Origin: Pampus argenteus
Lineage: Eukaryota; Chordata; Actinopteri; Scombriformes; Stromateidae
DNA length: 64,000 bases
Assembly (NCBI GenBank): GCA_036937835.1
Contig: CM072879.1
Coordinates: 19,622,001 to 19,686,000 of the forward strand
Direction of reading: 5' to 3'
Shown: positions 36,698 to 48,064 of the stretch, piece by piece
Position numbering within the stretch: the first letter of the stretch is position 1
How the letters are laid out: each line of letters begins with the position of its first letter
The notes under the pieces: generated by a model
What the model was told of the DNA's origin: nothing
Seen by the model: the letters and a program-made list of their open reading frames with translations, nothing else
Database searches by the model: none
Position numbers and translations under genes: made by a program

Positions 36698-39600
36698 CTG
36701 GAGATTAAGAAGAGAAGAAAACGATAAGAAACAATAGGAGTCATAAATATATTCAGACCTGCATGATGATACTGACTTCAGTTTCCAGGTGTGATTAGAT
36801 TAATTATTAAAAATATTCTGCAATGCCACTGTAGATGTAAACTAAACTGTAACTAACTCAGAAACGTAGATAACTGTTGAAGTCAGTGGTAACCCTGCTA
36901 ATTTATATAAAATACAGGTGATTTCTTTCTCCTAAATAATTGAGGGAATTATTTTCTTTAAAGACTACGTTTCTCAAGATGCCTGCTGTACCTTCATCCC
37001 TGCAGCAGCAGCTGGACCGCAGCGCTCCACAGCCTGGATGTGACACGGCCCGCTTCCTCTCACCACAAAGCCCCAACCCACAGCATCACCCACGATCTGA
37101 AAACACCGAGAGAGGTCTGTCACACATTTACATGAAAGCAAACATGGCGGAAAAACAGAAACATGAAATATGTGCGCATTTAAAAGTGATTCAACTACAT
37201 TTGGCTGCAGAAAAAAACTGATTGAACAGATAAACACGTTGCAGGATGTTGTTAAATACGATATGTTGACGTACTGTGAATGTTTTCTTGATGTAAGGTC
37301 CTCCTGGTGTTTGCAGCTCCTCTGTGCTCACTGGTCTCTTCAGGACTGACCATGAAACAAAAGTATAGATGTCAAAATGGATATTGAGTAAAATCTTGCC
37401 TGTTTTCAACAATGCAACCAGAAAATAAAACGACGCATCAAAATCAAACAAAAGAGATTACGATCAAGCACAATTACACAAAATACACAGATTGTTAAAA
37501 ATTGTTTTGATTACAAAATTAGTTTTAGCTACTTATTACTGAAGTTAAGCGAATCCAGCAAATGCGGACGCCTGACGTCTGTCTCTCATGGTGTTTAAAC
37601 CCAGATATAGTGTATTGTTGTCAGGGTGGGTTCTTCTTTACCTGATTTGGGGTTGGAGAGTGCTGGGGAGGAGGAGGAGTTACCAGAGAGGCCGACTCCT
37701 CTCCTGCTGTATCTGCTTCCATCACTGCTGCTCCTCAGCCGGGCTCTCTCCTGACCTCCACATCCTGCTGCTGCCACCGCCTTCATCTCCTTAGAGGGGG
37801 CGACTGATGGAGACACACAGATGAAATCATGATGCTTTCTGAAGCCATCAGGTGACGAGAAACTGACCCAGTTTTGTGTTTAACTTCCTCAATTTAATTT
37901 CCAACTATTCTGCTTCTGTTCAAACATGTCTTGATAACAGCCGATGCTTCCTTAAATAGAAAAGATAAGAAAGTCAAACAGAGGTCATACTGATACATGG
38001 GAGGAGGCGACCTGCCCTTTTTACTCTTTTTACTCTACCATCATACAAAGTGAGCAAATGAGTGTCGCATATGTCCCCAACTGCTCCTCTGATCAGTCTA
38101 AATGACCTTCTGATGACCTTAAAGAGGACATATCCTGCACATGTGCAGCTCTATATTTATATTCTGGCTCTACTAGAATATCTCTGCATGATTTCCAGTT
38201 AAAACCTCCTTATTGATTTTATCCTGGTCCTTCATGTCAGAAACAGGCCGTTTCAGCTCCTGTCTCTTTAAGACCCGCCTCCTGATGTGCCCACTCTGTT
38301 CTGATTGGTCGGCAGCCACGTAAACAAAATATCGCCACTTCTTTTTCACCGTTTTTACTCAAAATAGAAACTTTAGGAATCTCAAATCCTGTAATATACA
38401 AGTAAACAACAACAGAAGTATTAAAGGACGGCGGTTTGTGGGCCAGTATGGCGTCAGTCTGAAAACGCTGCCAGCAGAGCTTTAACAGCAGGTTTACACA
38501 CATTTAGAAACAAGTTCAACTGCTCTGATTGGACCATTAGTTTTAAATTAAACCCTCTCCTTAAAGAGTCTGTGTATGCCACTGCATACAGACACACAAA
38601 CACACAAACCCTGTCTGAATGTCCAGGACCTGGTTTCATCTCTTCAGTGTAAACTGAGGAATAAATGATGATAAGATGGTTGAATGTAGTTTCACCGTGA
38701 GTCAATGTTAACACAGAAGCATTTCCTCAGTGGTCATGATTTCTAGCATGAGATGAGATGACCCTTCATCACAGTCTCAGACTTTGGGCCCATTCAGGTC
38801 TTCAGGTCTGACGGCGTTTCTATTATTTATTTATTTAACAGGGCTCATTATTAACCAACAGATAGAGACTGTAAATGAGCCTGTTGTCCCAGATGTTAAA
38901 AAGTCCCATTTTAAAACCACTGCATGTTGCATTGTTTATATTATTTAATGGACATATGCTTGTTGTTGACATTGAGCACAAATTTAATTGGTTCATTTTA
39001 TAATTGGATGACCCAGTGACCTCACACACGTAGATAATAAAACGATAATAAAATGATGTGCCTTTGTCTCATCATCACACTCATACTTCCTGTTCAGGGT
39101 AATAACTCATCCAGTAATTCCTCTTGTAGCCATAGTTACGTTTCTGGGATACATAATATTATCAAAATAATGTGTAAACAGTATTTGTGGTATGTAGTAA
39201 TTAAATAGAAATGTCGTCCCTAAACTGATCAAAATGTTTTGTTCTAGATTTACTCTTCTGTCAAATACAAATTAATCAAACAGTTTTGATACCATCCGTC
39301 TTATGGTACCAGAAAGATTAAATTTTATGAAAATTATAAACAAGCTCTTGCTGTTTGAAATAAAATGGCACAAAATGACAGGTAGCACCGTCATATAACG
39401 CTAAATAAACAGTTATACAGTCAAGGCACCACAAACATTTAAATAAAACATTTAAATCAAATAGAAAATAAAAATGAGATTTTTGAAAAATAAAGTAACA
39501 CAACTAATAAACTAGAAAATTAATTTAACACAAAAACAGATCAACAATCAGGACTGTTTCTCATTAAAGGATGAGACAAATCCTTCAGCAAAGAGGCTAA

Positions 39601-39715
39601 ATTCAAAAGTTAAACGAGTCTTTAACTTCCTGATGCGTTGATCTCTGATTCGTCTCTGATTTTCAGCCTCAGTGAGGAAACTGAAGCAGTTCTTACCTGC
39701 TGTGCGAGGTCCCAT
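36569..39715 (-). CDS. deptor: DEPTOR-like protein, PDZ domain only (161 residues)
   Basis: DEPTOR binds mTOR and restrains mTORC1/2. Normally it has two N-terminal DEP domains, a phosphorylated linker and a C-terminal PDZ domain that contacts the mTOR FAT region. Here five minus-strand coding exons (39715-39697, 37803-37642, 37345-37275, 37096-36992, 36697-36569) total 486 nt with consistent phases. They encode MGPRTA, linker VAPSKEMKAV to SPALSNPKS, then VLKRPVSTEELQTP, GGPYIKKTFT, and a full PDZ domain (IVGDAVGWGFVVRGSGPCHI, GPAAAAGMK, VCQFVVSVNGLNVL, RTVSNLILTGPRTVVMEVME). This equals human DEPTOR from about VSPSKEIK to the C-terminus. The DEP exons are absent: the first exon has its own ATG, strong Kozak context and an in-frame TGA three codons upstream. 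No DEP-coding exon is seen between 37803 and 46700. It is probably a shortened teleost paralogue. Confidence 0.85.
36992..37096 (-). CDS. deptor: deptor-like exon 4: first half of PDZ domain
   Basis: 105 nt, 35 codons, phase 0 at both ends. Contains VGWGFVVRGSGPCHIQAV and GPAAAAGMK. The GWGF motif is the carboxylate-binding loop position of the PDZ fold. Confidence 0.95.
37275..37345 (-). CDS. deptor: deptor-like exon 3
   Basis: 71 nt. Encodes VLKRPVSTEELQTPGGPYIK and KTFT, nearly identical to the human VLKRPVTSEELLTPGAPY segment that leads into the PDZ domain. Phase 1 in, phase 0 out. Confidence 0.92.
37642..37803 (-). CDS. deptor: deptor-like exon 2: linker
   Basis: 162 nt, acceptor CTCCATCAG, donor TCAG|GTAAAG. 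Encodes (V)APSKEMKAVAAAG, an Arg/Ser-rich stretch (ARLRSSSDGSRYSRRGVG) and NSSSSPALSNPKS. SPSKE..K and the closing S-P-x-L-x-NPKS match human. The human SSGYFS degron recognised by beta-TrCP has no clear counterpart. Confidence 0.85.
38105..38560 (-). repeat. Interspersed repeat, family B, copy 2 (opposite orientation)
   Basis: Plus-strand landmarks are 'agaggacatatcctgcacat', 'ctgcatgatttccagtt', 'cctgtctctttaagacccgc' and 'ctgattggtcggcagc'. Its reverse complement matches the 31366-31765 copy over about 90 bases at the end. It lies in the first intron of the deptor-like gene. Confidence 0.7.
39697..39715 (-). CDS. deptor: deptor-like coding exon 1 (start)
   Basis: ATG GGA CCT CGC ACA GCA G, followed by donor GTAAGA. 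The start context is AAG-ATG-G, strong at both -3 and +4. An in-frame TGA lies at 39724-39722. The phase-1 end joins the TC that opens the next exon to restore Val, the residue at this place in human DEPTOR. Confidence 0.7.
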
Positions 39716-39935
39716 CTTTCCTCAGTGGTTTATCCAAAACGTAAGACGTTTAACTGCTCAAATAAAGTGTTAGAAAGACGAACAGACTGAAGCTGGTAAA
39801 TGAGTCTGAGCTCAGGCCAGATGACGGCTTCATGCGTTTTCTTAATCAGCTGCTCAGTTAAAGCTGTGTGTGTTTACAGATCTGAAAGCGAAGGGTAGTC
39901 ATCCGGTAAAGAAAAAAAGTGTGTGTGAGCTAAAT
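39716..39935 (-). promoter_or_regulatory. deptor: 5' UTR / promoter region of the deptor-like gene
   Basis: Sequence immediately upstream of the MGPRTA exon. It has in-frame stops and no obvious TATA box. A TTTACAG followed by a purine-rich stretch on the plus strand is not relevant to this strand. The start site cannot be placed from sequence alone. Confidence 0.3.
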
Positions 39936-42114
39936 ATTAAACCCTTAAACAAACAAGGTGACACTCATCAGGAGGGAGGAGGAGACACATATTTACTGTC
40001 TCCAAAATAGGAAAGTAATATTAGCAATACACCGCAGTTTACACATTATTTCAAACATAAAATAAAGAAATATTGTTTATTAAGATGAAATAAGAGTTTG
40101 CAGAACAAAGATTTCAAGAGATTAAAAAAGTGCTAGACACAATCTTCACAGAGTCATTGCATTTTAAGATAAATAAAACATTAAACCAGGAACAATAATG
40201 TACATAAAAACTATTTTTTCATAACAGATCTGTAAAAAAAAAAAAAAAAATCAAAAGTTTTGGAAGTTTTTTGATGGATAAGAGCAGACAGTGTTGCAGG
40301 TTGCCGGTTTGAACCAGTTATTTTAACCTCTGGTGCTGGTGTGTTTGTGTGTTTATGTGTAATTTCTATTTTTACTAACTGAACTAGAACTGAAGCTGAA
40401 TTATAAGAATAATAACTGTGTTTAACTTTTTGTTCTGTTGGCAGTTACAGGCGATACAGTTTGTGACTCCTTCTGATAAGATTGGTGGATTTCTCCTTTA
40501 AAAAATCTCCGTAAACGTTGCACAATTTTAAAAATGCTTTTGTACAAAATGGAGTTGATTAAAGTTCGAAAAGCGTAGACGTGTAAAGCCTGAAGGAAAG
40601 TCGTTGCCTAAAAATGCACCTGAGCCTCGGACCTGGTTGCCATGCAGACCGTAGGAGGCTGCAGCTGGAGGGGAAAGTGAAACGCAGAGATCATTTCTGC
40701 TCTGATGGACAAAGGCAAAAACAGATTTCCATTAGCTGACATGCTGCAGAGGAGAAGTGCAGCTGTCTGACTTAGCAGCATGTTCAAAGATGTGTTCAGA
40801 CAGCTGAAGAGAAGACGTCTGGTTATCAGACGTATCAGTACGGATCACGTATGACATATTGTATTGATCACCTTCAATGAGAAAAATGGCTACAAAATAT
40901 GAACCATTGAAACATATCTAAGACGTCTGTATTGTATTATCACTCTTTTGTCATCAACATTATTCACTTTTAATGAAAGTGTAAAACAATAACAACAAAC
41001 AGGTCATATTGAGAGTATATTGAAATATGCAGTGTATAGAAGTCTTTAGGAAAATGAAGGTAATTGTTTGTTTTTGTTTTTAGCTCATGTTTGTACCTAT
41101 ATCAGCAGAGTCACTTGGACAATGTGACTGAGAATGACAACAATGAAGAAATATGCGGCTGTTGTCACCGTCGGCAACAACAAGTTGCAGACAGAGTAAA
41201 CATGTTTCTGATAAATCCACATTCTGTTCTGTCTGCAGGAGAGAAGGAAAAATATCAGAGACATTCCTGAGTCTTTAGATCAGAGCTGATCACTGATCAA
41301 TCACATCATGAGTCAAACAGCCAACATGGCTGCTGGAACTGAAGATAACGAGGACAACAAAACAAAAACACAAACAAACCAAAGAAGCGTTTACAATAAC
41401 AAGGTTCATTTATGGAACTACTTAATGTTAACAACAGAAACACAACTGAATTTAAAATATAAAATATTAATCTGTACAGGACCTCAAGTAATCACGTAAA
41501 ACTACGTATATAAGTCTATCACCTGATATTATTCTAAACAATAATTTGACCTTGTTTCTCTGCTCTCTGATGTGTAGATCAATCATTTCCTCTGCATTAT
41601 TCCAGTTCAAACAGTGATCTGCATTACTGGAAGTCTTGTGGTTTTGCTCCTACAGGTCAATAAGTCAACTGTGTGATAGTGTCATTTCTTCACATTCTGG
41701 TCACCGTAGTTTAATATAGCTCTTATAGCTTTGACATGAGAAGGTTTGAGAACTGACCTGTCAAAAAAAACCAACAAGCACAGCAGTGACTTGACCTCTG
41801 ACACAGTGACCCCGCAGCTCTAAAGATCAGAGATAAAACACCAGCATGTCTGCATGCGTTCATTTATTTCTTCACTTGATTCAGTCCAATTAAGTCCATC
41901 ATTGATGGACATTTCAGTCAAATATTAATATTCTGAGACATTTTCCTCATTGATGATGCAACATTATCAGCTTGATGATCTAACGCTGTTGTGCCTCATT
42001 GATCTGAGGGATCAATAAGCTCCCAGGCTGCAGCACAGAGAACATCACAGTCAATATACAACGTGTGATGCTGAACCTTTAACATGCTGTTTATCTGTTT
42101 TCTTTCATGGATTC

Positions 42115-42195
42115 ACGATGTGTATTTACTGTAAGTGTATATAGTTTAAGCAAGATATACTTTATTAATCTCAAACTGGGATTAATAAATCTATA
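42115..42195. repeat. Repeat tail ('atactttattaatc' type)
   Basis: 'gcaagatatactttattaat', 'ctcaaactgggattaataaa' and a short ATCT tail. This is the typical 3' tail of a fish interspersed repeat, with TTTATTAAT and ATTAATAAA forming an inverted pair. Confidence 0.5.
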
Positions 42196-43396
42196 TCTAT
42201 CTAATATAACAAACGTACCATTTTAAGGGCTTTATATGCAATCATTTCGTGATCATTATATCACTGTGTGCAGTTCTCTTGGTATTTGTACAGTAACTCA
42301 CTGTGGTCATTTGAGGACAGTTTCATCTCCAGCTTGCTCCGGTCTTTCCTCTACTTAGATAATGATGCCCCCTGCTGGATGAAAGCTTCTCACACACTCA
42401 CTGTTGAAAGGGTTTTTTCTCTGAAGCACCTCCCTGCTCATCTTTCCTTCCTGTTTTTGTCTGTTTGCTTTTCTGTCCATATTTTTGGATTTTTAAAAAA
42501 ACAAAAACTTTCTGGTACAATGCATACAAAGATCAATCGTGAAACTTTAAGACAAGATAAACATAATTTCATTGAATTATAAGGACTGGAAAGGCTGCTA
42601 CAAAGTAAAGGAGGAAAAAGAAAAAGAAGTACTCTCCATAGCTGTAAGAGTCTTTGCTTCTATGTAAAGTTATGTGTAATTATTCATTTATTGTAGGTTG
42701 CTTATAGCTGTTAAGGATGCAGGAGTCTCTCCCATCATGCACCGGGTGACTGGGTGAAAGGTCACCAGGTTTCTGCAGGCCTTATCATGCATACTTTGTT
42801 TGTTTTGCAGAAAATGTTTTTCTGATACTGGAGGGTTGGAGTTGCAGTGAGAGAGTATGACTGCTGGGAAAAAAGAGAAACATGGAGAAAAGTAAAGAGG
42901 AGCGAAGAAGAGGTACAAAAATGTAGTATTAAATAATATAGTTTTAATAAAAATACTGTTATTATACTGTTTAATTAGTGCTGCATTATTGTCATTATTA
43001 TACTCCTCTTGATGACCAACAGGGAGCAGCAGCGTTGTAGCTTTAAAACATGTGAATTTGTGCTTTAGCTTCACTTCCTGTTCCTCTTACAGAACGTTGA
43101 ACTTATGTATGCATGAAGAAAACAGACTGAAACACTGAAAGATCAATGATGCAATGAGAGAAAAGGAGAAAAAGGATGAAAGGATGAGGTCTGATTACTA
43201 TAGATCAAAACAACAATCATGTCTAAATATGTAACTTCACACACATTTAGTCATTTTATAAATAAATATTATATATAACACTTGATGATCAGTCATCTAA
43301 CTGAAAACCAAAACTTCTATAAATGCTCGTTATGCGCACAGCGGCCTAGGACACGTATGTTAATTGAGACGTGAACATTGGAACAAACTGTCCGAG

Positions 43397-43576
43397 TGTG
43401 TGTGTGGGTGTGTGTGTGCGTGTGTGTGTGTTTGAGCATAGTGGGGCAAATATTAACTTTGTCCAAAGTACATAACTGGTCCTGAATTACGATGCACAAA
43501 AGTGAGCAGAGTTAATGTATTTAAGCCTCAACCTACGGTGAACTTCAAACTCTCTTCTATAACTAATCTTCTGTTT

Positions 43577-43614
<38 letters not shown>
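43397..43614. repeat. GT run and AC run flanking unique DNA
   Basis: A GT-rich tract at 43397-43432 and a perfect AC tract at 43578-43614, about 150 bases apart. They are complementary in sense and could form a long-armed fold-back. Confidence 0.85.
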
Positions 43615-43615
<1 letters not shown>

Positions 43616-46379
43616 CCTGTTTGAAACCTTATTCTGTCCTATTAAAAACCCTTTTATCTAGAAACGGTCATTCCTGCTCCACTGACATTTATCTGTTCAT
43701 CACGTGCACTATTGTTGAGATGATAGTGAAATTGATTATCGGTAATAATTGCCGTTATCGTTGTTCCATACTGTGGTAATTATTTTCTTTTTTTACTGTT
43801 TTTATAATAATGAACAAGCAGCAATAGTGTAATGATTCATGTTGGATAAGCTGATCTTATGAAAGGCTGTTTTAATTAATAATAATCTTAAGTGTGTGAA
43901 TCAAGGTCAGCAGTAGAAGACAATGAATGATATCAGTAAACAGGGAACGGATGGAAGGAAACCTGAAACTTAATATAAACTATAATTACCCAGAGTTCAG
44001 AAGTAGACGGTGACCTAAGCGTCGGTGACGTCAGTGTAGGTGATCGAGGCCTTTCTTCAGCCAGAAGAGAGATGCTTTCTGGGGCTACGTAGTCTGAATC
44101 CTCAGTGCTTTGATCCAGGATGACATGACCTCATCGCCGGCACACAGAGCAACAGATGTCAGCTCTTGTTCCTCCGTTTTATTTGATAATCAAGTTTGTG
44201 TTTTACAAAACTAAATTTAAAATGATTCACTGTGATTAAACCATTTGGGTTTTGTAAGTAAACAGGAAGAAAATAATCAGATTTTTAGTTGACTGTATCC
44301 AAAATACCTCCATGTGAGATTAAAACACTCCTAAAACTTAATCCTGATTAAAACTTACATAAATACACACGTGTATATATGATGTGTATTTATTTGGAGT
44401 TACATTTAACATTGAATGCTTCCAAACTAACAACTAATGAATATATTATCTTCTGGATTAAAACAACTCCCATTTCATACAATAGAAAAGGTTAAAGTAC
44501 AATTTGACAAACACACTTTGTTTTTTTTTAATATGTAGAAAACTATTATTCATTATTTACAGAAAACATAAACAATATGAGGACTCAAAAGTCTTCTCAG
44601 GAAGAGGACATGACAGTTTCTATAAACACATATATCACTTTAAGGCTTCATGGACTGCAGATGAAAACTAGCTGCTGGTGCATTTAAACTGTCCCTGTTA
44701 CTTAAATCAATAAAGTAATTCAGCATAAAAATGAAAATTAATAAAACACAAACATCTGCGGATGTTGCTGAATGCCTGTCGGACCTTACATGTCCACATC
44801 CTGCTGACAGCTCCAGGTGCACTGAAACCCAAGCAGCCAGGATCAGCAGCTAAGCATGGCCTCAGGTGATGAGTGGCAGGCCGGCCAATCAGATCGCTTG
44901 ATGGCTTATGGAAGGTAATCTGTGCTGGGGGCAGATCATGTGTGTGTATGTGGGTTTGTTGTCCACCATCAAGCACACAGACACACACACACAGAGCTCT
45001 GCAGGCTTCAGAAACATGTGAATGACTCTATTGTTGAAATGTTTGTATTTTGTTCATGGCCATGAATATCATTTTGCACGTGTGTGTGTGTGCTCATGCA
45101 TGTGAAAGTTTATGTCTGTGTGTGGTCCTTGTAAGATGAGGACGTTTTCCCTGAGGTGGTGGAAGGACAGATTACTGTCAAAGCCAAATAGCAGCGTTAT
45201 TTCAAAAGCCCTGATGTGAAAAAAAAACAAGGATTTCTGAGCTATTCATCAAAAATCACAGGGCAGATAAACATCTCACGTCCAACAGGAGAGCTCCTGT
45301 CACAGCGTGGCGTCTTTGTGTCATTGTTCAGACTTACAGCTCGCTCTGTGTGCAGGAGCTCGGTAGCTGTATGACTGCACAATGTACCAACAAACACGGC
45401 CTAGTTAATACAGCCTATACAGAGATTTACTCTACTAAATCAATAATTTAATTAATCATATAAAATCACAATAGCTTAATTTCCAAAGGCCCAGACACCT
45501 ATATATGCTACATTAGCATGCTACGTTAGCCAAGTCCTTACAAATCTCACCAGTCGCCACTTAGTTTTAGAAAATAGTCTTTTTATTGATTGTTAGTAAA
45601 TAAAAACATAAAATCTATCATTAAAAGTGTAAAACTTATATTGTATATACAGTACTGTGTATTTTAAATTTATTTTTATTTTTTGTTTCGTCAAATCTTT
45701 CAATGATCGAAGAAACAGGCAGATGTAGTGATTATTTATTTAATCAAATCTAACTAACGTTTCTAATTTCATCACAAATATTTGAGAATTTAATGAGAAA
45801 TAAATTTTTTTCATCCTTTGATTCGATGACGGCACCTCCTAGTTTATTATTAAATCGATGGGATCACGTCAGTTATCTGTTTTAATAAATAAAACCAGGA
45901 AATATTCACATTTAGGATGCTGGAATCAGAGAAAAACAGTTGAAAGTTTGTTGTTTCATTATTTTTTACTTCAGTATATACTATATATCACCGCTGATGC
46001 GCATAAAACAACTAAATCATCAATATATTGTCCTTGTAACTGGAATCACTAAGAACTGGTGATTAAAGGTAGGATGTGATTAGCTGAAAATATAACGTGT
46101 TGAGTGACACATTTGATAAGCAGCGTCCTGGCCGCTCGTGACCTCTGACCCCTCGGCTCAAACGTGAACATGGATTCACTGTTTAAATCAAACAGTGAAC
46201 ATTATGTGTGACAGGATGAGTCCGTCTGACATATATATATACCATGAGATGAGCTGTCATCATGCTCCCCTGAAGATGCACCCTGCTGGGTGTGTTTAAC
46301 TACATCTAGCTGCAGTATTCTTTATTCTGCATGTGGTTCATTTCTAACTTCATCAGCATAAATCACTGTCTCTAGATCA

Positions 46380-46712
46380 TGTCATCTATAAACCTCCTCT
46401 GGTGCAGAAGCCCGTGTATTGCTTTAAGACAGGCTCCTTTCTTCTCCCTCTCTCCGGATCACTGTAGGAGTGGGTGACTCTCTCTCTCTGTGTGTTGGAC
46501 TCACTCTTGTACCAGAGCGCAGCTGTCACCATTACTTCATGCTTATTGGCCCCAGACCGAGAGAGGCAGAGGCAAAGCAAAAGGCAAACAACCGCAGAGA
46601 TAGAGAGACAGAGTTGGACCCCTGCGCTCTGCTCCATCGATCCGCAGAGGCGCACAGACGAGCTCCGGTTGTTTTAAGGGGGAATGCCAGAAGTGGATTC
46701 ACTGTTGAGATC
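46380..46712 (+). promoter_or_regulatory. enpp2: enpp2 5' flank / 5' UTR
   Basis: GC-richer than its surroundings, with CT-rich blocks. The frame of the enpp2 start is open upstream back to an ATG at 46470, giving a theoretical 81-codon extension with no resemblance to ENPP2. The start site is not located; no TATA box was found. Confidence 0.4.
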
Positions 46713-48017
46713 ATGCTACTGGGCATTTTGGTAAGACTGTGACACTTAGCTGCTTGTTTCTCTTTGTTGTTGTGTTTTTGTAGCTCTGTTAAGTGTTTCC
46801 CAGCTCAATCATTCAGATGTATCGATCTGTGCGCGGCAGGGCTGCACTTTGCCGCACATCAAGCGTCATGTGTGGAGGGTTTATCTGGACAGAGGACGTT
46901 ACATAACGGAGGGTGAATTATGGAGCTGCTGGAGCTTTTCTTTAATGCTTTTTGGTTTGTGACATGACAGAGAGGTGTATGAAGATGATGCTGACGGATC
47001 AGCTTATTGTCAACACATTTGTTTACCTGGGGGAGGTAAAGGTAAACAGAAGCTGTAGGTTAATGGTTAGCCTATATGGACTGTCCTCGTTTCCGTTTGT
47101 CTTGACATCATCATCATCATCATCATCATCTCTGTGAAACTCATAAGCAGCAATGAATCAAAGTAAAAGCTGAAAGTTGTTGTAGTTGTTGTTTTAGGTA
47201 AAACAAATAAACAAACAAATAAAACAGAACAATAAAATAATATAGACATGCAGTTATCACATAAAACCAAAATTCAACAGAAATATATTTTACTGTATTA
47301 TTAAGACATTTAAAGGCTGAAAGAGGAAGATCACATGTGATATTTAGCAGCTTTTCTCTGTTTTATATCAATTATAAAATGACATCTTTTGTGTTTTTAA
47401 CTGCTGGTCAGATCAAAAGTATATTTAAAATGATTTAAATAATTCATCAAAACAATAACTGACAGATAGTTGAGATAATAGTTATTTGCAGCTTAACTAC
47501 ATGTCAGTAAAGTATTAAACCTCTTCACACTTCTAGCCAGAGGAAGTGATGGATTACGTCAATATAATGTGACTTTCCTTCATTTTATAAGGTGATTCTG
47601 GCTGATTAGGAGGAGGTGAGTTGATGTTGGGCATCGTTCTGCATTTAAACTCTTTCACCATCACATCAGGCATTTTACTGATTATTTTAACTCAAATCCT
47701 GATGTTTGGTGATGGCAGAAGTTAATGGGAAGGATCGGCATATGAACCATCCTTGGTTCCTCTCCTCTCCTCTCCTCTCCTCTCCTCTCCTCTCCTCTCC
47801 TCTCCTCTCCTCTCCTCTCCTCTCCTCTCCTCTCCTCTCTTCTCCTCGGTTCCTCTCCTCGGTTCCTCTCTTCTCCTCTTAATATTCTAATATTTGTTGA
47901 ATGCATTACTTGTAATGGGGTACTAGTAGTACAAGTTATTAGTACCTCCATAGGAAACGTCTCCGCTATCGTCACACTGACCATTAGTAACATTGTGTTT
48001 GTGTTTGTGTTTGTGTT

Positions 48018-48064
<47 letters not shown>

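Larger units (their letters stand above)
39936..46380. other. Intergenic region between deptor-like gene and enpp2
   Basis: 6.4 kb with no supported exon. It was scanned on the minus strand for DEP-domain exons and on the plus strand for dscc1 or taf2, with none found. It holds an A-run near 40226, a TGACGTCA palindrome (full CRE) at 44026-44033, GT/AC repeats (43397-43432, 43578-43614) and a 10-bp inverted repeat at 46175-46199. The open frames inside are short and give no recognisable protein. Confidence 0.65.

Noticed and set aside
40640..40655. RFX-like 'gttgccatgcagac' upstream of the deptor-like gene
   Set aside because: Right half does not fit an X-box and it is 0.7 kb from the probable start; too weak.
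44790..44890. 5S-rRNA-like string 'cagctaagcatggcctc'
   Set aside because: Resembles only the internal AGCTAAGCAGGG box; the flanking 5S sequence is absent, so not a 5S gene or clear SINE3.
46386..46655. Minus-strand frame starting MRLCGSMEQSAG with a hydrophobic stretch
   Set aside because: Antisense to the enpp2 5' UTR; no homology or splice evidence.
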